Shown here piece after piece: positions 59,401 to 64,000 of a stretch of DNA of 64,000 nucleotides (position 1 is the stretch's first letter; every line of letters begins with the position of its first letter). Made by a program: the position numbers and the translations under genes. The DNA comes from Flavobacterium sp. FEMGT703F. GTDB lineage: Bacteria > Bacteroidota > Bacteroidia > Flavobacteriales > Flavobacteriaceae. The stretch spans positions 1 to 64,000 of the forward strand of contig PGCN01000019.1 in NCBI GenBank assembly GCA_002786385.1, in the 5' to 3' direction. The notes under the pieces are model-generated. The model searched no databases and was not told where the DNA came from. It saw only the letters and a program-made list of their open reading frames with translations.

Positions 59401-61299
59401 GACAGTTCTGATAGCCCAAGCACGTTCAATGTAACAATTGCCGCTACAGGAACAGGAACTTTAACCTATCAATGGCAAAGAAGTACTGTAGGTTGTTCCG
59501 GCCCATGGACAAACATTTCGGGGGCTACAAGTGCTACTTACACTCCTGCACCGGTAACACAAACGACATATTATCAAGTTAGAGTAACATCTACCCTAAA
59601 TGGTGTTCAATGTATAGCATTCAGCAATTGTACAGAAATCACTTCTTATGCCAAAACTTGGAACGGAAGTAATAGTACCGATTGGAATAATCCTGCCAAC
59701 TGGACACCGAACGGTGTTCCTTCTGCAGCTCATTGTGTGGTCATTCCAAATGTAACTAATGACCCTATCATTTCAGGCTCAAATTATGAAGCTTTTGCTT
59801 CGAGAATTAATTTGATGTCTTCAGCAAAACTTGATGTAAATACATCCAATACATTAACGGTTACAAATACAGTTAGTGTACATAGTACTGCAAGCTTTAA
59901 CATTAAAAATGGAGCCAGCTTAGTTCAGATTAATGATAATGCTATTAATACAGGTAATATCAAATACACGAGAACTACCAGATCAATGACCCGTTTTGCT
60001 TATGTTTATTGGGGATCACCGGTGGCTAATAACGTGTTTTCACAAATACCAACGCAATTTGACTTAAAATACACATGGCAATCTGGAGCCATGAATGGAA
60101 GTTGGGTACCGCTAACAACAACAGCAACAGGAGAAGGATTTATTACCAGAGTTAGAAATGCAACGCCATTTAACTCAGGAACCGGCACCATCGATTTTAA
60201 TTTTACCGGTGTTCCCAACAACGGACTTATCAATGTGAATGTTGACAGCTACGATGCAACCTCTTTGGTAACCGGCAACACAGCTTTATTGTCCAATCCG
60301 TATCCGAGTCCGATTGATGCAGCAGCGTTCCTAACCCATCCTAACAATACTGAGTTGGGTGGCACTTTATTCTTCTGGACTTCTGTAACAATGTACTCCG
60401 GCGCAGGGCCATATAATTTCCAAGATTATGCAAGCTGGAATTTAACCGGTTCAACGGCAACCACTCCTGCGAGTGACGCATCCAATATGTCGTTGTTACC
60501 AAACGGTAAAATTTCGTCCGGTCAAGGATTTTTCGCTCAGGTGTTTGCCGATGGCCAAATTAGTTTCGACAACAGCATGAGAGTTTCCGGTAGCAATACC
60601 CAATTCTTCAGAAACGCCAACAGCACTATGTCGGAAAAACACAGAATTTGGTTGAACTTGTCGAATAGTCAAAATAAATTCCGTCAAACTCTAATTGGCT
60701 ATGTTGCCGGAGCAACCAACGAACTAGATCGTTTGTACGACGGAACAACTTTTACCTCGAATGAAATCAATATCTATTCGTTAGTAAACGATTCAAAATT
60801 AGTAATTCAAGGTAAAGCCCTTCCTTTTGACCAAAATGATGTAGTTCCTGTAGGTTATTCAATAACCACTGCGGGTGATTATACTATCGCAATTGATCAT
60901 ATGGATGGTGTATTTGAAAACAACCAAACGGTTTATTTAAAAGACAAGCTATTGAATGTAGTTCACGATATAAAAACGAATGCCTATTCCTTTGCTACTG
61001 CTGCAGGAACTTTTGACAATCGTTTTGAAATTGTATTCAATGCCAATACTTTAGGAACAGGAGATTTGGAAGGCAACAATGCTGTAGCTTATGTAAAAGA
61101 CAACCAATTACATATCGAATCAGTAGTCAATATTAAGGAGATTGTGATTTATGAGTTGTCTGGCAAAAAAATAAACACGATTACCAACAACGATTTAGAC
61201 ACTTCACTTTCAACAGCCTTTAACTACCCGAACGGTGTTTACATCATCAAAGTAATGTTGGATAACGATGTAATTGTTCCGATAAAAGTGGCTAAGTAA
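53413..61299 (+). CDS. Giant T9SS-exported adhesin-like protein with about 20 Ig/PKD-like modules
   Basis: The 2,628-residue product has a signal peptide (LLLAIFLLIGGIEAYSQ) and a roughly 160-residue N-terminal beta domain ending VDYIEITVYYT. An IPT/TIG domain follows (about 197-280), then two Big_2-like modules (GGTWSSANSSVATINSSG; GGTWISNHPLIATID) to about 425. Next are three Ig-like modules with WY/WF-KG and DYYC (about 430-705), about eight PKD-like modules with the TFSWTRNNTTN pattern (about 710-1600, one YTYQWQ module among them) and five 95-residue modules with QTICSGGDP and YQWQSST (about 1603-2080). A TWNGSNSTDWNNPANW segment precedes a long C-terminal region, ending in a type A sorting tail (IYELSGKKI ... 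YPNGVYIIKVM ... VPIKVAK). Role inferred: surface adhesion after T9SS export. It stands alone, with its own promoter and terminator. Confidence 0.93.
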   Translation: MKDFNTQKRTTLNFLLLAIFLLIGGIEAYSQSQTRIARVGENNSAGRIWNNIGNITADDLNYATAALAGNETSRYLRARDFGFTIPTGATITGITANIMRQSSSNTGGNSVNDNVVRLIKNLTLVVPNYASAADWPTSMSAANYGVGTTDLWGTTWTDTDINNPNFGLVLRVTNESNNNRTASVDYIEITVYYTNPIPTITNFTPNNACVNSGTTVTITGTNFTGATNVTFNGTAATFTVNSNTQITAVLPNGASTGNISVITPNGTANSSTSFTVNALPTVNPINGNTILCPNTSTILSSTTTGGTWSSANSSVATINSSGQVSALTAGSSVITYTITDGNNCSNTANTTVTVQAKPVLSGPNAVCVGNSIQLNPTLGGTWISNHPLIATIDNSGTVTGLIFGNATFTYTDSTTGCFETTTLVNVQVAPQITVQPTVAQAVCSGNSANLSVIATGAGLSYQWYKGSTPLTNGGNFFGVDSAALTINPISLTDASSDYYCVISGNCTPSVTSDSASLIVNEAVSITTQPAASQTYCTGNNVSIFISASGTGLTYQWFKGLNPLTDGGSISGANTNNLIINAASTSDAGNDYYCVVSGLAPCTSVNSSFSEVIIDENPSVTSQPATHQTVCAGSNVTFSVAATGGSLTYQWYNDTTPLTDNASVSGSNSATLTLNNVSLANVSAKYNCHITNSCGTIVSNYSALSINETPSILNNGLTVCSGESFSFSPVNGVPSVANIVPAGTTYSWSAPIVTGGMTGGTAQSGQAVISDVLVNNTNSVQTATYTITPLVGTCPGNTFELVISVNPEPYVNNAIQYVCSGDNFNFLPSNGSGNIVPMGATFSWGLPTTSGGITGASAQNNASSFSQTLTNTTNGVKTATYNITVNYGTCIGNTFTVTLFINPKPIVSALPVTQSICSGNNITNVALSTVFVVSEEVEYHWTRDNTTNIIGMASNGEGTIISGALTNTTNTPQTTTFTVIATTEEGCNSDSYLVTVLVNPSITVSATPSNQTICSGSTINTILMSNPNNVSGVTYSWTRNNTTNLTGIPNNGTGDTIAGIITNNTNTVQSTTFTITATANGCQTIINNVTITVNPKPTISGAPSTQTLCGGNSITPIVLSSGSGISGTTFSWTRDNTVNVSGINGSGSGNTITGVLNNTTSTNQTVTFTLSSSANGCASDNATAEVIVLPRPLLTATPSTQTICNNTAISTITLSSANSLPGTTFTWTRNNTANLTGIANSGTGNAISGTLVNNTSVTQTTTFTITVTAGNGCSNTTTASVTVYAPLTAPVIGSSQTACIFSTPSALSITTQPNGGSGVYTYQWQSSTDNVNFTNIAGATNNTYQPAFLNNGSDDVFYRLIINNTCGSVTSNVVFVEVVSNVGFTFDINNAPTGAVCPSTTFTPQISSLHLSTSAVRFNWTADANFISPSTGGPVGTTGNAFLFFRTSTGNIGPLTTQNNTNATVTTQITITPSVYNFPGPPSGAFLCSTSPQILNVTIRPRPVATATALENTICNGSGANIQVTGNITDANMTFSWTRNNTTNVSGTNSGTSGNIAPGGIFTIANTLTNNSANVQNVTFTITPSSNGCNGSPITVTISIAPTVTSGTIAANQTICSGGDPAAFTQTVAATGSNLTYQWQSSTDNITFTNITGATSVTYDAGTLTQTTWFRRITISTVNGKECYATSNTIQVNVNSINPGSISGNQTICSGGDPLAFTEVNATGGGTISYQWQSNTTGCSGSWTNITGANSATYDAPSGVTVTTYYRRMATSLLNSVACSDYSNCIVVTVNEVTGGLIADNQTLCGNNPAAFSVITPSTGLGTLSYQWQRSTTGCSGPWTIISGATGATYDAPSGLVATTYYQRITYSTLNGVQCSAVSNCITVTVNPVTGGAIGGNRTVCYGGDPNAFTENTAATGSNLTYQWQMSLVGGAGPWTDIAGATNTTYDEAGPIYQTTYFRRVVTATVNATSCTANSNFITVFVNNVTPPSIDGNQSVCDSSDSPSTFNVTIAATGTGTLTYQWQRSTVGCSGPWTNISGATSATYTPAPVTQTTYYQVRVTSTLNGVQCIAFSNCTEITSYAKTWNGSNSTDWNNPANWTPNGVPSAAHCVVIPNVTNDPIISGSNYEAFASRINLMSSAKLDVNTSNTLTVTNTVSVHSTASFNIKNGASLVQINDNAINTGNIKYTRTTRSMTRFAYVYWGSPVANNVFSQIPTQFDLKYTWQSGAMNGSWVPLTTTATGEGFITRVRNATPFNSGTGTIDFNFTGVPNNGLINVNVDSYDATSLVTGNTALLSNPYPSPIDAAAFLTHPNNTELGGTLFFWTSVTMYSGAGPYNFQDYASWNLTGSTATTPASDASNMSLLPNGKISSGQGFFAQVFADGQISFDNSMRVSGSNTQFFRNANSTMSEKHRIWLNLSNSQNKFRQTLIGYVAGATNELDRLYDGTTFTSNEINIYSLVNDSKLVIQGKALPFDQNDVVPVGYSITTAGDYTIAIDHMDGVFENNQTVYLKDKLLNVVHDIKTNAYSFATAAGTFDNRFEIVFNANTLGTGDLEGNNAVAYVKDNQLHIESVVNIKEIVIYELSGKKINTITNNDLDTSLSTAFNYPNGVYIIKVMLDNDVIVPIKVAK

Positions 61300-61345
61300 A
61301 AAAGATGTCTTGATTGGGTTTTTTAATCCAAAAAGTTTAAACATA

Positions 61346-61378
61346 AAAAAACGTCCTGAAAAATCAGGACGTTTTTAT
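61346..61378. terminator. Bidirectional terminator between adhesin and S46 peptidase genes
   Basis: ACGTCCTGA (61351-61359) / TCAGGACGT (61364-61372) with loop AAAA has an A run on the left and a T run on the right. It serves both converging genes. Confidence 0.88.
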
Positions 61379-61397
61379 TTTTGATAAGAGAAGTGAA

Positions 61398-63548
61398 TTA
61401 CTTCACCAAAGTCATTTCATCAACTATATGCTTAGCGCCTGAGTAATTCTCAATTACCCACAACACATAACGAATATCAACGTTAATGGTTCTTTGTAAT
61501 TTGCTGTCGAAGATAACGTCTCCGGCCATCGCTTCAATGTTTCCGTCGAAAGCCAAACCGATTAATTCTCCTTTACCGTTTAATACCGGTGAACCTGAGT
61601 TACCTCCGGTGATATCATTATCTGTTAAGAAGTTTACGTGTAACGAACCATCTTTATCGGCATAGCGCCCGAAATCTTTGTTCTTGTTCATTTCCAGAAC
61701 TTTCAAAGGCAAATCAAATTCTTGATCTCCTTTTTTGTATTTCTTAACTTGACCTTCTAAAGTAGTGTAGTTGTTTACTTTAGCATCGTTACGCTTGTCA
61801 GCCGGTAACGAACTTACTTTTCCGTAAGTCAAACGCAAAGTTGAGTTGGCATCCGGATATTTGATAGTTCCGATTTTTGACTCTCTCAAACCTTCTACTA
61901 ACAAGCGGAAAGAAGCACTAAAGTCATTTTGCGCTTTAGCAATTTCGTCTGATTTAGAGCTGAAGTGTGTCAACATATCATTTGATAATACATACAATGG
62001 ATCGTTGTCTAAAACACCTTGACTAGGAATCACCAAAAACGCTTTAATACGATCTAGCGAAGTGAAGATACTCATATCGAAGGCAGCATTCACGTACTTA
62101 GTGAAATCGTTTCCGTTTTCGTCACCAATCTTTTTAACTGCCGGTGCAATAGCATAACCGGTTGACTTGGTGGCGTATAATTTTAATTGCGCTGCTAAAA
62201 TGTCTTTCTCAGCAGGAATGTGTAATTCTTTGTACATTTCTGTAGCCATTTCTTCAATAGCCGGAGCCATTTGAGCACGCTTGGTGGCATCAGCTTTAAC
62301 ATAAGCATCCAATTGTCTTCCTAAAGTTCTACCGATAGTTCCGAAAGAAGTGGTTCTGAACAATTGTTGCATGTAGTTATCGTGTCTTGACTTTTCATTG
62401 GTCAAAGCATAGAATTTGTTGATGTTGGCGATAACATTACCATACTTAGCTTTATTAGCCGGCTTATTGGCCCAAGCATTAAACTTAGCTTCTTGCGCAG
62501 CTTTGGTTTTTGCAGTACCGAATTTAGTCAACGCGTCAATCATCCCTTGACGGTTTTTCCAATAGTTAGCTGTTGAAGCATATTTAGAAGCATACACCAA
62601 GTTCAAAGCATCGCTTTGGTCCATGTACTTTTTCATGTTGTCCATACCGGTTTTAGCACCTTCAACCCAAGCCGGATAAGCAAACTTCACGTTTTGCTCA
62701 ATACCGCCCGCAGGCATCCAGCGGTTGGTTCTTCCCGGATAACCTAAAATCATGGCAAAGTCATTCTCTTTTACACCATTGATGTTTACCGGTAAATAGT
62801 GCTTTGGTTGTAACGGCACGTTGTTTTCTGAATATTCAGCCGGATTTCCGTCTTTGTCAGCATAAACGCGGAACATAGAGAAATCGGCTGTGTGACGTGG
62901 CCATTCCCAGTTGTCGGTATCACCACCAAATTTACCTAAACTTTCCGGAGGAGTTCCTACCAAACGCACGTCTTTATAATCTTGGTACACAAAGTAGTAA
63001 AACTCGTTGCCTTGGAAAAACGAACGAACAGAAACAGTATATTTTCCGCCACCGTTATTTTCTTTTTCGATAGCCGCAATCTCAGCATTGATGGCTTTTT
63101 CTCTGTCGGCTTCCGACATTGAAGGATTAACTTTAGCCAAGATACGCTTAGTACAATCGTCCATTCTCACGAAAAAACGAACAAATAAGCTGGCAGGCTT
63201 CATTTCCTCTTTACGGTTTTTAGCCCAAAATCCATCTTTTAAATAGTTTTTTTCTGCCGATGATAATTCGGCGATAGCATCATATCCGCAGTGGTGATTG
63301 GTTAATACCAAACCGTCTTTAGAAACGATTTCGGCTGTACAACCTCCGTTAAACTGAACGATAGCATCTTTCAAACTGTGGTTGTTGATACTGTAAATTT
63401 CTTCGGCTGTCAACTGCAAGCCCATTTTTTGCATGTCTCTGTGGTTTAAACGCTCGATGAACATCAAAAACCACATTCCTTCGTCAGCTTTTACGCTAGT
63501 CGGAACAAGCATAATGGCAGCAATCAAGGATAAAATAATTTTCTTCAT
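61398..63548 (-). CDS. S46 family dipeptidyl-peptidase, DPP7-type
   Basis: S46 enzymes remove dipeptides from peptide N-termini in the periplasm of Bacteroidota that feed on protein. The 716-residue protein starts MKKIILSLIAAIMLVPTSVK (signal peptide); 16 open codons upstream are ignored. The triad is visible: His in LTNHHCGYDAI (85/86), Asp in FGGDTDNWEWPRH and Ser in DITGGNSGSPVLNGKGELIG. Eighteen residues after that Ser, in LAFDGNIEAM, is Gly, the residue at the position that separates DPP7 (Gly; broad hydrophobic preference) from DPP11 (Arg; Asp/Glu preference). Specificity is thus inferred as DPP7-like. It probably works on products of the secreted peptidases such as the subtilase at 3272-4894. 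Confidence 0.94.
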   Translation of the reverse strand: MKKIILSLIAAIMLVPTSVKADEGMWFLMFIERLNHRDMQKMGLQLTAEEIYSINNHSLKDAIVQFNGGCTAEIVSKDGLVLTNHHCGYDAIAELSSAEKNYLKDGFWAKNRKEEMKPASLFVRFFVRMDDCTKRILAKVNPSMSEADREKAINAEIAAIEKENNGGGKYTVSVRSFFQGNEFYYFVYQDYKDVRLVGTPPESLGKFGGDTDNWEWPRHTADFSMFRVYADKDGNPAEYSENNVPLQPKHYLPVNINGVKENDFAMILGYPGRTNRWMPAGGIEQNVKFAYPAWVEGAKTGMDNMKKYMDQSDALNLVYASKYASTANYWKNRQGMIDALTKFGTAKTKAAQEAKFNAWANKPANKAKYGNVIANINKFYALTNEKSRHDNYMQQLFRTTSFGTIGRTLGRQLDAYVKADATKRAQMAPAIEEMATEMYKELHIPAEKDILAAQLKLYATKSTGYAIAPAVKKIGDENGNDFTKYVNAAFDMSIFTSLDRIKAFLVIPSQGVLDNDPLYVLSNDMLTHFSSKSDEIAKAQNDFSASFRLLVEGLRESKIGTIKYPDANSTLRLTYGKVSSLPADKRNDAKVNNYTTLEGQVKKYKKGDQEFDLPLKVLEMNKNKDFGRYADKDGSLHVNFLTDNDITGGNSGSPVLNGKGELIGLAFDGNIEAMAGDVIFDSKLQRTINVDIRYVLWVIENYSGAKHIVDEMTLVK

Positions 63549-63720
63549 TGTGATTAAAAGTTTTAATTGTTTGTGTTTTAGCAACCTACAAGACACAAAA
63601 AAATTGAAAATGCAGGCTAAAAACGATTGCGAATATACTTTTTTTTAAGGAGTAAGCAGAAAAACCGCTTTAAAAACTATAACGATTGAGTGAATTTTAA
63701 CTTAATTTTTAGAAATAAAA

Positions 63721-63744
63721 AAAGCCACCCTTTCGGATAGCTTT
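63721..63744 (-). terminator. Terminator of obg
   Basis: As minus-strand RNA, AAAGCUAUCC and GGGUGGCUUU pair over 10 bp (two G-U wobbles) around a GAAA tetraloop, followed by a U run. On the plus strand the stem looks imperfect; only the RNA of the minus strand closes it, which assigns it to obg. Confidence 0.85.
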
Positions 63745-63765
63745 GTGATGACAGTATGCTGTGGA

Positions 63766-64000
63766 TTAAATACCGTGACTGTTTTCAGGCTCTTCGGTAT
63801 CTACATTCAGCATTTCCCAAAGTTTGTCTTTCAATTCGGTTAATCCTTGATTGGCTACTGATGAAATAAACAAATACGGCAAACCTTTAAATTCTTTGTC
63901 CAATTGCTGCTTGAGTTCGGCTTTCAATTCATCGTCTAACATATCGCATTTGGAAACAACCAACAAACGGTCTTTGTCGAGCATTTCCGGATTGTAGCGA
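63766..64000 (-). CDS. obg: GTPase Obg/CgtA, C-terminal end, runs off the right edge
   Basis: The frame is open from the stop at 63766 to the window end, encoding the last 77 or so residues. [20 protein letters not shown] contains the G4 motif (SKCD in place of NKxD), which is followed by the G5-region [20 protein letters not shown], as in flavobacterial Obg. Obg is a ribosome-associated GTPase for 50S assembly and stress control. There is no C-terminal OCT domain after the G domain, only a short acidic tail ending ENSHGI. The rest lies beyond the window. Confidence 0.85.
   Translation of the reverse strand, partial: RYNPEMLDKDRLLVVSKCDMLDDELKAELKQQLDKEFKGLPYLFISSVANQGLTELKDKLWEMLNVDTEEPENSHGI

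Noticed and set aside
63721..63744. Imperfect hairpin read as a terminator for a plus-strand gene
   Set aside because: On the plus strand the stem has two A-C mismatches. On the minus strand they become G-U pairs, and the U run follows, so it belongs to obg.

Overview
The window looks like a chromosomal segment of a Flavobacterium-type member of the Bacteroidota. The evidence is low G+C, an uninterrupted flavobacterial-order ribosomal protein cluster, type IX secretion (T9SS) sorting tails, a SusC/SusD pair, a Bacteroidota-type YidC, S46 dipeptidyl-peptidase and Mpl. Several gene starts have promoters of the form TTTG/TTG - 19 nt - TAnnTTTG, which is the Bacteroidota primary sigma consensus. 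Almost everything is chromosomal housekeeping. I see no phage, insertion sequence, CRISPR array, tRNA or rRNA gene.

Layout. 1-1921: 5' part of a large secreted repeat protein (minus strand) with three near-identical 270-bp tandem repeats running to the window edge. 2307-6850: minus-strand run of a MORN-repeat secreted protein, mnmA, a T9SS subtilase and a nitronate monooxygenase-like flavoprotein. 7177-8196: fasciclin-domain lipoprotein. 8263-18992: minus-strand metabolic and envelope genes (yidC, pyrG, a DUF3820 protein, an OsmC-like protein, a LysM protein, guaA, eno, carA). 19290-36727: the str-S10-spc-alpha ribosomal cluster on the minus strand, from rpsL through fusA, rpsJ, rplC to rpsD, rpoA and rplQ, including secY, infA and rpmJ. 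36903-45040: an Omp85-like outer-membrane protein, then susC, susD and two lipoproteins. 45104-53134: rlmB, a rhomboid protease, rarA, a small hypothetical-yjjG-radC operon, a DUF1287 lipoprotein, mpl and a TPR protein. 53413-61299: a 2,628-residue T9SS adhesin-like protein. 61398-63548: an S46 (DPP7-type) peptidase. 63766-64000: the C-terminus of the GTPase Obg.

How the genes work together. The ribosomal cluster makes ribosomes, RNA polymerase alpha, EF-G and the SecY channel; YidC assists membrane insertion. Three strong promoters (rpsL, rplC, rpsH) and one terminator (after rpsJ) split the cluster into transcription units. pyrG, carA and guaA supply nucleotides. The secreted subtilase, S46 peptidase, SusC/SusD pair and giant repeat proteins are the surface nutrient-capture and adhesion machinery of a T9SS bacterium.

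The features most worth a second look are mostly non-coding. They are: a 79-80 bp dispersed repeat present four times, as two inverted pairs around carA and around the rhomboid gene; a structured leader before rpsD; an 11-bp perfect inverted repeat overlapping an internal rpsH promoter; a shared CA-rich leader motif before pyrG and carA; and tandem adhesin repeats whose only differences are synonymous.
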